64,000 bases of DNA from BP-464 sp045805505. Its GTDB lineage: Bacteria > Actinomycetota > Thermoleophilia > Solirubrobacterales > Solirubrobacteraceae. Made by a program: the position numbers and the translations under genes. The stretch covers positions 6,086 through 70,085 of the forward strand of contig JBJMLA010000100.1 in the NCBI GenBank assembly GCA_045805505.1, given 5' to 3'. Positions within the stretch are counted from its first letter, which is position 1, and the number at the start of each line of letters is the position of its first letter. Below are positions 25,357 through 33,276 of the stretch, piece after piece. Below the pieces are notes generated by a model. That model had not been told where the DNA came from and made no database searches. It saw nothing but the letters and a program-made list of their open reading frames with translations.

Positions 25357-26127
25357 GTGCTGGCCATCGAAGACAGCGGAGGCGAAGGCGTCCCGATCGT
25401 CCTGCTGCACGGTCTCACGGCCACGCGCCGCTACGTCGTGATGGGCTCGAACACGCTCCAGCGCGCCGGCCATCGCGTCGTCGCCTACGACGCCCGCGGT
25501 CACGGCGAATCGGACCCGGACCAGCCCTATGACTACCCGTCGCTGGCCGCCGACCTGCTCGGCGTGCTCGACGCGCGCGGGATCGATCGCGCGGTGCTGG
25601 CCGGGGCGTCGATGGGCGCGCACACGGCGGTGCGCGCGGCGCTCGACGCGCCCGAGCGCGTGGCCGGGCTGGTCCTCATCACCCCGGCCTACCTGCCCGA
25701 CGAGCCCAAGGACCTCGAGCGCTGGGACGCCCTGGCCCGCGGCCTGCGCGAGGGCGGCGTCGAGGGGTTCGTCGCGGCCTACGGGGATCCCGGCGTCCCG
25801 GAGGCCATGCGCGAGACCGTCGTGACCGTGCTGCGCCAGCGCCTGGGCCGCCACGAGCATCCCGAGGCGGTGGCCGACGCCCTCGAGCAGGTGCCGCGCT
25901 CCGCGCCGTTCGCCGAGGCCGAGGATCTGCGGGCGATCGCGGCGCCGTCGGTCGTCGTGGCCTCGCGCGACGAGGCCGATCCGGGGCACCCGCTTCACGT
26001 GGGGGAGGCCTGGGCGCAGCTGATCCCCGGCGCGCAGCTGCGCACGGAGGACCCGGGCAAGTCACCGCTCGCGTGGCAGGGCGGGCAGCTCTCGCGGGTC
26101 ATCGCCGAGCTGGCGGACCGGACATGA
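25357..26127 (+). CDS. alpha/beta-fold hydrolase
   Basis: Protein of 256 residues that opens a five-gene run to 28566. The oxyanion HG motif is VLLHGLTATRRY, the nucleophile elbow GASMGAH (about 87-93), and the acid is probably in VVVASRDEADP. The C-terminal histidine is not in the usual GxGH form; HPLHVGEAW and the region near the end are candidates, and the end reads EDPGKSPLAWQGGQ, so the catalytic histidine is uncertain. Activity is therefore less sure than for the hydrolase at 23826. The start is a GTG. Confidence 0.8.
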   Translation: MLAIEDSGGEGVPIVLLHGLTATRRYVVMGSNTLQRAGHRVVAYDARGHGESDPDQPYDYPSLAADLLGVLDARGIDRAVLAGASMGAHTAVRAALDAPERVAGLVLITPAYLPDEPKDLERWDALARGLREGGVEGFVAAYGDPGVPEAMRETVVTVLRQRLGRHEHPEAVADALEQVPRSAPFAEAEDLRAIAAPSVVVASRDEADPGHPLHVGEAWAQLIPGAQLRTEDPGKSPLAWQGGQLSRVIAELADRT

Positions 26128-26531
26128 CCGCGGGCTACTCCTCGACGCCGCTCGTCAAGAAGCTCGGGTTCAAGGCGGGGCAGAGGGTTGCTTATGTCAA
26201 CCCGCCGGAGAACTTCGCCGAGCTCGTGGGGGACCTCCCGGAGAACATCCGGATCCTGTCGGACCTCGTCGGTCCCCTCGACATGGTCATCTGCTTCACC
26301 AAGGGCCGCCGGATCCTCGAGCAGCGCCTCAAGGCGCTGCTGCGCGAGCTCGATCGCGACGGGACGATCTGGATCGCCTGGCCCAAGAAGGCCTCGGGCG
26401 TCGAGACCGACATGACCGAGGACGTCGTGCGCGATCTGGCGCTGCCGACCGGCCTGGTCGACGTCAAGGTCTGCGCGATCGACGAGACCTGGTCCGGGCT
26501 GAAGCTCGTGATGCGCAAGGAGCTGCGATGA
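26124..26531 (+). CDS. DUF3052 family protein
   Basis: Protein of 135 residues in the DUF3052 family, common in actinobacteria and of unknown function. Characteristic segments are SSTPLVKKLGFKAGQRVAY, then VNPPENFAELVG and VICFTKGRRILEQRL, and IWIAWPKKASGVETDMTED followed by a C-terminal strand DETWSGLKLVMRKE. No catalytic residue is evident. It overlaps its neighbours by four bases on each side, so the hydrolase, this protein and the thioesterase are translated as a unit. Confidence 0.88.
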   Translation: MTAGYSSTPLVKKLGFKAGQRVAYVNPPENFAELVGDLPENIRILSDLVGPLDMVICFTKGRRILEQRLKALLRELDRDGTIWIAWPKKASGVETDMTEDVVRDLALPTGLVDVKVCAIDETWSGLKLVMRKELR

Positions 26532-27313
26532 GCGCGATCTTCACGCGAGACGGCGACGCGTTCGTGCCGAGCGGCCATGCGCGCGGTCCCTGGGACGGCG
26601 ACAGCCTGCACGGCGGCGCGCCCGCGGCGCTGATCGCCCGTGCGGTCGAACGGCTCGAGTCGCCCGGCCCGATGCTGCTGGCGCGCCTGACCATCGAGTT
26701 CCTGGGCGCGGTCCCGCTCGCCCCTCTGGAGGTCCGGGCCGAGACCGTCCGGCCCGGCCGGCGCCTGCAGCTCGCCGAGGCGTCGGTGCTCGCCGGTGGC
26801 AAGGAGGTCTGCCGCGCCCGTGCGGTGCGCCTGCGCCGCGAAGCCGTCGAGGTGCCGGCGCACACGATCCCGGGGCCGCGCCTGACGCCGCCGGACGATC
26901 TCGAGAGCTGGCAGATGTGGACGCCCGCGCACGGCCACGACGAGGGCTTTGCCCAGACCGCCATGGAGCTGCGCTTCGCCTCCGGGCACTTCGACGTGCG
27001 CGGGCCGACCACCGCCTGGTTCCGGCTGACGATGCCGCTCGTCGAGGGCGAGGAGCCGACACCCGTCCAGCGCGCCGCGGCGGCTGCCGACTTCGGCAAC
27101 GGCGTGGCCGCCGAGCTGACCTTCGAGCAGCACCTTTTCGTGAACACCGACCTCACGATGCACCTGTCCCGCGAGCCCGCCGGCGAGTGGATCGCGGTGG
27201 AGGCGGTGACCGAGCACGGGCCCGAGGGCACCGCGCTGGCGTCATCGACGCTGCACGACGAGCGCGGGCCGATCGGCCGCGCCGCACAGTCGCTGTTCGT
27301 GGCGGCGCGATAA
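26528..27313 (+). CDS. acyl-CoA thioesterase, double-hotdog type
   Basis: Protein of 261 residues. The N-terminal hotdog reads HARGPWDGDSLHGGAPAALIARAVE, with a helix after HGG, then TIEFLGAVPLAPLEVRAE and a strand RRLQLAEASVLAGGKEVCRAR. A second hotdog follows, with DFGNGVAAELTFEQHLFVNTDLTMHLSR, the TesB-like active-site segment, and a final SSTLHDERGPIGRAAQSLFV strand. It should hydrolyse fatty acyl-CoA; a related mycobacterial protein family has the same pattern. Coupled by ATGA to the DUF3052 gene. Confidence 0.85.
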   Translation: MSAIFTRDGDAFVPSGHARGPWDGDSLHGGAPAALIARAVERLESPGPMLLARLTIEFLGAVPLAPLEVRAETVRPGRRLQLAEASVLAGGKEVCRARAVRLRREAVEVPAHTIPGPRLTPPDDLESWQMWTPAHGHDEGFAQTAMELRFASGHFDVRGPTTAWFRLTMPLVEGEEPTPVQRAAAAADFGNGVAAELTFEQHLFVNTDLTMHLSREPAGEWIAVEAVTEHGPEGTALASSTLHDERGPIGRAAQSLFVAAR

Positions 27314-27316
27314 TCC

Positions 27317-27907
27317 GTGGCCGTGGATCCGTTCAGCGTCCTGGGCATAGACAGCGGCGTCTCCGAGGCCGACCTCACCGCCGCCTATCGGGCGCTGGCC
27401 AAGCGCTGGCATCCCGACAGCGGCGCGGGCGACCCGACCCGGATGGGCGAGATCAACGAGGCCTACCGGCTCGCACGCGACGAGCTGCGCCGGGCAGCGC
27501 GCCGGCACGGCCGCGGCGAGCCCGTCGTGCGTCGCCGCACACCGCCCGGTTCGTGGCTGCCCGACTCCCTGCGCAAGGCCCTGGGCTGGGAGCTGCTGTC
27601 GGCGCTGGGCGAGAACGAGCAGGTCCGCCTCGTCGCGCAGGCCGGCCGCAGCGGCGCCGGACCCGCCAAGCTCGCGCTGACCGACCGCCGCCTGCTGTGG
27701 GTCGCCGAGGACGCCGTCACCGCACGGGTCGACTGGGTGCGCTTCGGCATCGTCGCGGGCGTCGAGCAGCGGCGCACGCGGCTGGGTCGCCGGACGATGC
27801 TGCGGCTGCGCACGAGCACCGGCCGGCGCGTCTCGTTCGGCGATCTGCGCCCCGAGGCCGCCGAGGCGATCGTCGCCGGCCTGCAGCGCAGCGGGGTGGC
27901 GGCATGA
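27317..27907 (+). CDS. J-domain protein with C-terminal PH-like domain
   Basis: Protein of 196 residues. The N-terminal J domain (about 3-60) has DPFSVLGIDSGVSEADL, YRALAKRWHPDSGAG with the essential HPD, and INEAYRLARDELRR, so it can stimulate an Hsp70 ATPase. The rest has a linker and a beta-rich module (about 100-190: LALTDRRLLWVAEDAVT, GRRTMLRLRTSTGRRVSFG) like bacterial PH domains. No zinc-finger or DnaJ C-terminal substrate domain is present. It is in an operon with the thioesterase and pdxH, an unusual company that gives no function. Confidence 0.8.
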   Translation: MAVDPFSVLGIDSGVSEADLTAAYRALAKRWHPDSGAGDPTRMGEINEAYRLARDELRRAARRHGRGEPVVRRRTPPGSWLPDSLRKALGWELLSALGENEQVRLVAQAGRSGAGPAKLALTDRRLLWVAEDAVTARVDWVRFGIVAGVEQRRTRLGRRTMLRLRTSTGRRVSFGDLRPEAAEAIVAGLQRSGVAA

Positions 27908-28566
27908 GCAGCGAGGACTCCTTCGTCCCCGAGCAGCTCGCCGCCATGCGGCGCTCCTACGTCGCTGGCGGCCTCGCCGAGGCCGACCTGGCGCCGACCT
28001 GGCTCGAGCAGCTGCTCGTATGGATCGCCGAGGCGGCCCGGCACGAGGTTCTCGAGCCCAACGCGATGATCGTCGCGACCGCCGGCGCCGACGGCACGCC
28101 CAGCGCCCGCACGGTGCTGCTGAAGAACCTCGACGAGCGAGGCCTGGTGTTCTTCACCAACTACGACTCGCGCAAGGGCCGTCAGCTGACCGAGAACCCG
28201 CGCGCGGCGGTCCTGTTCCCGTGGCATCAGCTCCAGCGCCAGGTCCACGTGGAGGGCGCCGTCGAGCGGCTGGGCGCCACGGACGCCGACGCCTACTGGG
28301 CGTCACGGCCGCGCGGCTCGCAGATCGGCGCGCTGGCCAGCCCGCAGTCCCAGGTCGTCGGCTCGCGCCGGGAGCTCGAGGACGCGGCGGGGGAGCTCAC
28401 GTCGCGTTATGACAACCAGGACGTGCCGCGGCCCGAGCACTGGGGAGGCTTCCGCGTGGTTCCCGAGCGCGTCGAGTTCTGGCAGGGCCGCCTGGACCGC
28501 CTGCACGACCGGCTGCGCTTCCGGCGCGACGGCGAGCGCTGGGTCGTCGAGCGCCTCGCACCCTGA
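27904..28566 (+). CDS. pdxH: pyridoxamine 5'-phosphate oxidase
   Basis: Flavin enzyme of 220 residues that makes pyridoxal 5'-phosphate by oxidising pyridoxine or pyridoxamine phosphate. The N-terminal MRRSYVAGGLAEADL binds the substrate region, NAMIVATAGADGTPSARTVLLK contacts FMN, FFTNYDSRKGRQL follows, and the C-terminus has the family signature EFWQGRLDRLHDRLRFRR, then WVVERLAP. The length and all motifs are normal. It overlaps the J-domain gene by four bases and ends the run of coupled genes starting at 25357. Confidence 0.95.
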   Translation: MSSEDSFVPEQLAAMRRSYVAGGLAEADLAPTWLEQLLVWIAEAARHEVLEPNAMIVATAGADGTPSARTVLLKNLDERGLVFFTNYDSRKGRQLTENPRAAVLFPWHQLQRQVHVEGAVERLGATDADAYWASRPRGSQIGALASPQSQVVGSRRELEDAAGELTSRYDNQDVPRPEHWGGFRVVPERVEFWQGRLDRLHDRLRFRRDGERWVVERLAP

Positions 28567-28573
28567 GCGCCGG

Positions 28574-29233
28574 TCAGCCCGGTGCGGCAGAACTGCGGCG
28601 CAGCGAGCCCGGCTCCGGTGGCTCGTCGCCGTCGCCGAGCAGCTCGTCGACGATCCGCTGGCACTGGGCGATCGCCTGGTTGAGCGAGCGCCGCGCGTCC
28701 TCGGGGTCGGTGGCCATCCGGTACCGCGCCAGGACGAGGCTCTGCATCACGTTGTCGTTGAGGTCCATGGCCCGGCGCCGGTGTATCTCCGCGGCCGCCA
28801 GGGCCACGTCGGCCTCGCGGGCGTGGACCTCGTCGGTGACGTCCTCGCAGACGCCGATCATCCGCAGCGGCTTCCCGTCGTCGGTCATGACCATCTCGCC
28901 GCGCGTGCGCATGAGGAACTCGCCGCCGTCGGGCCGGACGATGCGCTTGACGTCCTCGAACGGCTCATGCGTGGCGAAGCAGCGCTGGTTGCGCTCGTCG
29001 ACCGATGCGCGATCGTCAGGATGCACGCGGCCCAGGAACGCCTCGTAGGAGACCTCGATGGCGCCGGGCTCGTAGCCGTAGATGCGATAGAGCTCATCCG
29101 ACCACGTGACGAGATTCGTGCCGAGATCCCATTCCCAGCTGCCGATCCGGGCCAGCTGCTGCGCGTCGGCCAGCAGGCGCCGGCTGAGCTCGAGCTCGGC
29201 TTCGAGCTGGGCGGTGCGGTTCTCCGGCTCCAC
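28574..29233 (-). CDS. PAS-domain protein with degenerate HisKA_3-like helix
   Basis: Protein of 219 residues starting at GTG. A PAS fold covers about 20-140: ARIGSWEWDLGTNLVTWS, YRIYGYEPGAIEVS, FLGRVHPDDRASVDE, and the C-terminal strand MIGVCEDVTDEV. A DHp-like helix follows (HRRRAMDLNDNVMQSLVLARY, then the second helix ARRSLNQAIAQCQRIVDELL). In HisKA_3 kinases the phosphorylated histidine sits as DLHD; here it is DLND. No ATP-binding domain follows, and the protein ends shortly after, so it cannot be a kinase on its own. Confidence 0.8.
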   Translation of the reverse strand: MEPENRTAQLEAELELSRRLLADAQQLARIGSWEWDLGTNLVTWSDELYRIYGYEPGAIEVSYEAFLGRVHPDDRASVDERNQRCFATHEPFEDVKRIVRPDGGEFLMRTRGEMVMTDDGKPLRMIGVCEDVTDEVHAREADVALAAAEIHRRRAMDLNDNVMQSLVLARYRMATDPEDARRSLNQAIAQCQRIVDELLGDGDEPPEPGSLRRSSAAPG

Positions 29234-29263
29234 GGGCGCGACGCTATCAGCGACCGGGGCCGG

Positions 29264-29758
29264 TCACAGTGCCCGGATGACCGCCGCTGGGACGCCCGCC
29301 ACGAGCGCGCGCGGCGCGACGTCCTTGGTGACCACGGCGCCGGCGGCCACGACGGCGTCCTCGCCGATCGTGACGCCCTGCAGCACCGTGGCGCCGGCGG
29401 CGATCCACGCACCGCGGCCGATGCGGATCGGAGCGCTCGTGATCTCGGATCGGCGCGTCTCGGGATCGAGCGGATGTCCCGCGCTGATCAGCTGCACGTT
29501 CGGCGAGATCATCACGTCGTCGCCGATGTCGATGCCGCCGATGTCGAGCGCCGTGCAGCCGTGGTTGACGAAGACGTTGCGGCCGAAGCGCAGGTTGCGT
29601 CCGGTGCCGGTGTGGAACGGCGGGATCACGCGCACCGACGCGTCGATCTCCTGGCCGGTCAGCTCGCCGAGCAGCGCGCGCATCGCGTCGAAATCGCCCG
29701 GCGCCAGTGCGTTGATCCGCCCGATGATCTCCCAGGCCCGCTGGATATCGGCATACAT
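29264..29758 (-). CDS. hexapeptide-repeat acetyltransferase, maltose O-acetyltransferase type
   Basis: Protein of 164 residues with a left-handed beta-helix typical of MaaT/LacA/NodL acetyltransferases. The N-terminal helical cap (ADIQRAWEIIGRINAL) is followed by VIPPFHTGTGRNLRFG, VNHGCTALDIGGIDIGDDV with the family's trimer contact, SAGHPLDPETRRS with the active-site histidine, and hexapeptide turns IGRGAWIAAGATVLQGVTIG and AVVAAGAVVTKDV. The acetyl acceptor is unknown. It diverges from the methyltransferase gene at 29815; the gap has a short tandem repeat of GGCGATCC. Confidence 0.85.
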   Translation of the reverse strand: MYADIQRAWEIIGRINALAPGDFDAMRALLGELTGQEIDASVRVIPPFHTGTGRNLRFGRNVFVNHGCTALDIGGIDIGDDVMISPNVQLISAGHPLDPETRRSEITSAPIRIGRGAWIAAGATVLQGVTIGEDAVVAAGAVVTKDVAPRALVAGVPAAVIRAL

Positions 29759-29814
29759 CGCGGGCGATCCTGGCGATCCCGGCGGATGGTCTCCCTTCGT
29801 GAAGGTGTCATAAG

Positions 29815-30459
29815 ATGGGTTATCGAGCGTTCAAGCGCGAGGATCTGATCGAGGAGGTCGTCCCGCTCCTCGACGGCCGGGAGCTCCTCCTCCTGCGCCC
29901 CCGCGACACCGAGGAGCTGCTCGACGAGGCGGTGTTCGAGGACCGCGACGAGTTCATCCCGTACTGGGCCGACCTGTGGCCCAGCGCGATCCTGCTGGCG
30001 CGCACGCTGGCCGGGCGCTCGCTGCGCGGCGCCCGCGTGCTGGAGCTCGGCTGCGGTCTCGGGCTGCCGAGCCTGGCCGCCGCCCAGGCCGGCGGCCGCG
30101 TCCTGGCCACCGACTGGGCGCCCGACGCGCTGGAGGCCGTCGAGCTCAACGCCGCGCACAACGAGGTCGCCGTCGAGACCCTCGTCAGCGACTGGCGCGC
30201 GCCCGGCGAGCTCCTGGCTCGCGGCCCGTTCGATCTCGTCATCGCGGCCGATGTGCTCTACGAACGGCGCAATGTGACGCCTCTCACAGAGCTGATCGAA
30301 CGCCTCGACACCGTGGTCTGGCTCGCCGATCCGGGGCGTCCACCGGCCGCCGAGATGACCGGAAACCTAGAGCTGGCGGGCTGGGACGTCTCCACCCTGG
30401 CGGCGACGGACAGCCCCCGGGTCACCGTTCGACGCCTCGAACCTGGACGAATGTCGTAG
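29815..30459 (+). CDS. class I SAM-dependent methyltransferase (protein/amine type)
   Basis: Protein of 214 residues resembling the METTL21/ETFB-lysine and nicotinamide N-methyltransferase-like group. The pre-motif EFIPYWADLWPSAILLARTL is typical, motif I is VLELGCGLGLPSLAAAQAG, and the motif II region reads VLATDWAPDALEAVELNAAHNE. DLVIAADVLYERRNV is the post-II signature. These enzymes often methylate a lysine side chain of a protein. The substrate here is unknown. The ATG at 29815 has no strong ribosome site. Confidence 0.85.
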   Translation: MGYRAFKREDLIEEVVPLLDGRELLLLRPRDTEELLDEAVFEDRDEFIPYWADLWPSAILLARTLAGRSLRGARVLELGCGLGLPSLAAAQAGGRVLATDWAPDALEAVELNAAHNEVAVETLVSDWRAPGELLARGPFDLVIAADVLYERRNVTPLTELIERLDTVVWLADPGRPPAAEMTGNLELAGWDVSTLAATDSPRVTVRRLEPGRMS

Positions 30460-30515
30460 GCCGTCACACCGTTTTATTGCAGCAATCTCAGGCAAAGCGT
30501 GTTCGTTGTAGAGAC

Positions 30516-30866
30516 ATGCGCCGCGATACGACCCACAGCTCCCCCCATCGCCGTCCCGCCCGTTTCGAGGTTCCCGACCTGCACCTCTGCCGGGAGTGCG
30601 AGCGTCCGTTCGTCGTGCCCGCGAGCGTGCTCGACGTCGTCGGCCACGACGAGTACCTGATGGAGCTGCGCTGCAACAACTGCGGCCTCGTGGTCGTCTC
30701 GACCCATGGCGAAGAGGTCCTCGAGGCGCTCGACCGCGAGCTCGACCGCCAGCACGCCGACATGGAGGCCGCGCTGGAGCTGTGGCTCGTCACGCGCCAG
30801 ATCGAGGAGATCGACGCGTTCGCCGCGGCGCTGCACGCCGGGCACATCCTCCCCGAGGACTTCTAG
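30516..30866 (+). CDS. four-cysteine zinc-site protein, paralogue A
   Basis: Protein of 116 residues with two CxxC pairs: CREC (about 26-29) and CNNC (about 52-55), a likely zinc ribbon, followed by a helical half (LEALDRELDRQHADMEAALELW ... IDAFAAALHAGHILPEDF). A paralogue with the same order lies at 32875-33276: both have RPFVVP or KPFVVP after the first pair, a strand, the second pair, and the identical last six residues ILPEDF. I do not recognise a named family. The pair with the same tail suggests a shared partner or degradation signal. An 11-base perfect palindrome, ATTGCAGCAAT, lies at 30476-30486 upstream. Confidence 0.75.
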   Translation: MRRDTTHSSPHRRPARFEVPDLHLCRECERPFVVPASVLDVVGHDEYLMELRCNNCGLVVVSTHGEEVLEALDRELDRQHADMEAALELWLVTRQIEEIDAFAAALHAGHILPEDF

Positions 30867-30888
30867 GCCGGTTTTCTAGGCTGGAGGC

Positions 30889-31758
30889 GTGCTCGTCGCG
30901 TCCCCCAGCCGCCGGCCGCTGGCCGTCGCCGCCGCCTGCGTGGCCGCGGGCCTGGCGGTACTGGTCTTCGCGCTCGCCAGCACGCGGGCGCCGCTCGCCG
31001 ATTCCGAGCGCGCGGCGGCCCTGGTCCCGGCGCCCGCCGTGGTCAAGACGGCCGTCACTCCTGCCCCAGCCCCCGCGACGACCGGCGTCGCCGGCGATCC
31101 GCTGGCCGACATGCGCGCGCAGTGGCGCCGCAAGCTCGTCGCCAACGAGCACGCGCACGTGCCCGCCGCCTGGGTCTCCGGCTTCTACCCGCTCTACGAG
31201 CGCGCCCAGAACGCGTTCGGCGTCACCTGGCTGCTGATCGCCTCGGTCCACCTGCAGGAGACGGCGTTCTCCACCGCGCCGGGCACCTACCACGGGCTGA
31301 ACTTCGCGGGTTGCTGCGCCGGCCCGATGCAGTTCAACGTGACGAACGGGGCGGGCGGGGTCGGATCCACCTGGGAGCGCTACCGGGGCTCCTACCGGCG
31401 CGCCGCGCGGCCCGCCAGCTACCCCAACCCCACCGCCGCGCACCCCTCGGTCTACGACGACTTCGATGCGATCATGGCCGCCGCCAACCTCCTGCGCGAC
31501 AACGGCGCCCGCGTCACGCTCGACGGCACCGCCTGGCAGGCCGCCTACGACTACTACGGCCACGACGCCAACGGCGTGGGCTACGCCGACGAGGTCCTGG
31601 CCCGCGCGATCGGCTGGTCCCAGCACGGCTTCGCCATCAACCGAGAGGTCGATCCCGGTCTGCGCGCCGCGGTCGACGCCGCCTGGGGCGCGCCCGCCCG
31701 CGCCGCCCTGGTTCCCGATGAGCCGCCGGCGCCGCGCAAGAAGCACAAGCAGGGCTGA
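30889..31758 (+). CDS. exported lytic-transglycosylase-like protein
   Basis: Protein of 289 residues, starting at GTG. It has an N-terminal membrane/signal segment (about 12-30), an alanine-proline linker, and an SLT-like domain (about 85-265). FGVTWLLIASVHLQETAFS contains the candidate catalytic glutamate in the position of the GH23 lysozyme fold, NFAGCCAGPMQFN fits the conserved GPMQ(F/I) loop, and AANLLRDNG and YYGHDANGVGYADEVLARA resemble the closing segments with the NxxxYVxxV-type tyrosine. It should cut peptidoglycan outside the membrane. It overlaps the metallophosphoesterase gene by 41 bases. Confidence 0.8.
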   Translation: MLVASPSRRPLAVAAACVAAGLAVLVFALASTRAPLADSERAAALVPAPAVVKTAVTPAPAPATTGVAGDPLADMRAQWRRKLVANEHAHVPAAWVSGFYPLYERAQNAFGVTWLLIASVHLQETAFSTAPGTYHGLNFAGCCAGPMQFNVTNGAGGVGSTWERYRGSYRRAARPASYPNPTAAHPSVYDDFDAIMAAANLLRDNGARVTLDGTAWQAAYDYYGHDANGVGYADEVLARAIGWSQHGFAINREVDPGLRAAVDAAWGAPARAALVPDEPPAPRKKHKQG

Positions 31759-32587
31759 GCGCGCCGCGGCGGCGACCGCCTCCGCGGGGGTCGCGGCGCT
31801 CGTGGCCCGCGCGGCGTGGTTCGAGCCCCGGCGACTGGTCACGCGCGAGCACGAGCTGGCCCTGCCGGGCTGGCCCGCGGCGCTCGACGGCCTGCGCCTG
31901 GCCCTGCTCTCGGACCTCCACGCGGGCGGTCCGCAGGTCGATCAGGCCGCGGTGCGGCGCGTCGTCGAGCGCATGAACGGCCTGCGGCCCGATCTCGTTG
32001 CGATGCTCGGCGACGCCGTCGATCGCAAGGTCCACGGCGGCGGGTTCGTCGCCCCCGACGCGGTGGGCCGGGAGCTGGCCGCGCTGCGGGCGCCGCTCGG
32101 TGCCGTCGCAGTGCTAGGCAACCACGACTGGAGCAACGACGGGCGCGGGGTCCTGCGGGCGCTGCGCGAGGCCGGGCTGACCGTCCTGGAGAACGAGACG
32201 ACCGAGCGCACGTGGCGCGGCACGCGGTTCTGCGTCGCCGGTCTGGCCGATGCCACGAGTCGGCGCCCCGACGTCTACGCGACCCTGCGCGACGTGCCGG
32301 TAGAGCAGCCGCTGCTGGTCCTCAGCCACAACCCCGACGCGTTCCGCCAGGTGCCGGCCCGGGCCAGCCTGACGGTCTCGGGCCACACCCACGGCGGGCA
32401 GATCGACATCCCGCTGCTGCGGCGCCTGGTCATCCCGTCGGACTACGGAGACCGCTACGCCCGCGGTCATGTCGTCGAGGACGGCCGCCATCTGTTCGTG
32501 ACCAGCGGCATCGGGACGAGCCGCTGGCCGATCCGGCTGCGGCGCCCGCCGGAGGTCGTCATGCTGACTCTGCGAGCGGGCTCCTAG
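31718..32587 (+). CDS. metallophosphoesterase (YkuE/YaeI-like)
   Basis: Protein of 289 residues from the ATG at 31718 (a GTG at 31802 is possible). Calcineurin-like dimetal motifs are present: LLSDLHAGG, AMLGDAVDRK, VLGNHDWSND, LSHNPDAF, and SGHTHGGQIDIP, each in the order expected. The N-terminus has a short arginine stretch and an alanine-rich hydrophobic region, perhaps a twin-arginine-like or membrane anchor. Related proteins hydrolyse UDP-sugar lipids or phospholipids at the cell surface. Its last four bases CTAG are shared with the stop of the small zinc-site gene on the other strand. Confidence 0.85.
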   Translation: MSRRRRARSTSRAERAAAATASAGVAALVARAAWFEPRRLVTREHELALPGWPAALDGLRLALLSDLHAGGPQVDQAAVRRVVERMNGLRPDLVAMLGDAVDRKVHGGGFVAPDAVGRELAALRAPLGAVAVLGNHDWSNDGRGVLRALREAGLTVLENETTERTWRGTRFCVAGLADATSRRPDVYATLRDVPVEQPLLVLSHNPDAFRQVPARASLTVSGHTHGGQIDIPLLRRLVIPSDYGDRYARGHVVEDGRHLFVTSGIGTSRWPIRLRRPPEVVMLTLRAGS

Positions 32588-32763
32588 GCGCCGCCGACGC
32601 CCCGGATGACGGTTCCGCGGCCCTCGCACTCCGGGCACGTGGCGCCGTCGACGGTGCCCGAGCCGCCGCACTTCGGGCAGACGTCCTCCCCCGCGCCTTC
32701 GGTGCCGGGCGGCGCCTCGTCGCCCGGAGCCATCTCGTCGTAGCCCTTGTCGTCGTCGGTCAT
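32584..32763 (-). CDS. small DnaJ-like zinc-motif protein
   Basis: Protein of 59 residues with two copies of the CxxCxGxG type: CPKCGGSGT and CPECEGRGT, the pair of DnaJ-like zinc-knuckle repeats found in DnaJ and in small proteins that bind zinc. The N-terminus is acidic (TDDDKGYDEMAPGDE). It is a minimal zinc finger protein with no J domain. It is divergent from the second zinc-site paralogue (111-base gap), and its stop interlocks with the metallophosphoesterase stop. Similar small proteins in Actinobacteria are unnamed. Confidence 0.7.
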   Translation of the reverse strand: MTDDDKGYDEMAPGDEAPPGTEGAGEDVCPKCGGSGTVDGATCPECEGRGTVIRGVGGA

Positions 32764-32874
32764 GTTCGCTGGCCTACCCGACATCCGTCCACAACCGACC
32801 AACGAACTCATGCATACGCGCGTCCTACCTCGCACAGCCCCGGTTCTGCCCGTCCGAGCCGAGACTGCCGCCCT

Positions 32875-33276
32875 ATGGCCGCCCGCCCCGCACATCTCTC
32901 CCCCGCACACGAGGTCGACGCCCTGCTCGCCAACGAGCTCCTGGGCAGCGCCGCGGGCCGCGTCTCCCCTGTTCAGGATCCGCCCGGCCTGCATCTGTGC
33001 CCGGCCTGCGACAAGCCGTTCGTGGTGCCCGGCGAGGTCCACGAGGTCATCGGCAACGACCGCGTCAAGCTCGACCTGGACTGCACCAACTGCGGCTGGA
33101 GCGAGCTCGCGGTGCACAGCGATCAGGAGCTCACCGCGCTCGACATGCAGCTCGACCGCTCCTTCGCCGATCTTCTCTGGACCCTCGAGGTCGTGTGGAC
33201 GGCCAACGAGGAAGCCGCCATCGGCCGCTTCCGCGCCTCACTCGACGCCGGTCTGATCCTGCCCGAGGACTTCTAG
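32875..33276 (+). CDS. four-cysteine zinc-site protein, paralogue B
   Basis: Protein of 133 residues, paralogous to 30516-30866. CPAC (about 42-45) and CTNC (about 68-71) form the zinc site, KPFVVPGEVHEVIGND matches RPFVVPASVLDVVGHD of paralogue A, and the helix QELTALDMQLDRSFADLLWTL matches EVLEALDRELDRQHADMEAAL. It ends ILPEDF like paralogue A. It has an extra N-terminus of about 17 residues. The two genes are 2 kb apart with a transglycosylase, a metallophosphoesterase and a tiny zinc protein between, so either a duplication was split or the pair is ancient. Confidence 0.75.
   Translation: MAARPAHLSPAHEVDALLANELLGSAAGRVSPVQDPPGLHLCPACDKPFVVPGEVHEVIGNDRVKLDLDCTNCGWSELAVHSDQELTALDMQLDRSFADLLWTLEVVWTANEEAAIGRFRASLDAGLILPEDF

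Noticed and set aside
30476..30486. Palindrome ATTGCAGCAAT upstream of the zinc-site gene at 30516
   Set aside because: A perfect 11-base palindrome can be an operator, but no second copy is visible and the paralogue at 32875 lacks it, so there is no support beyond chance and position.
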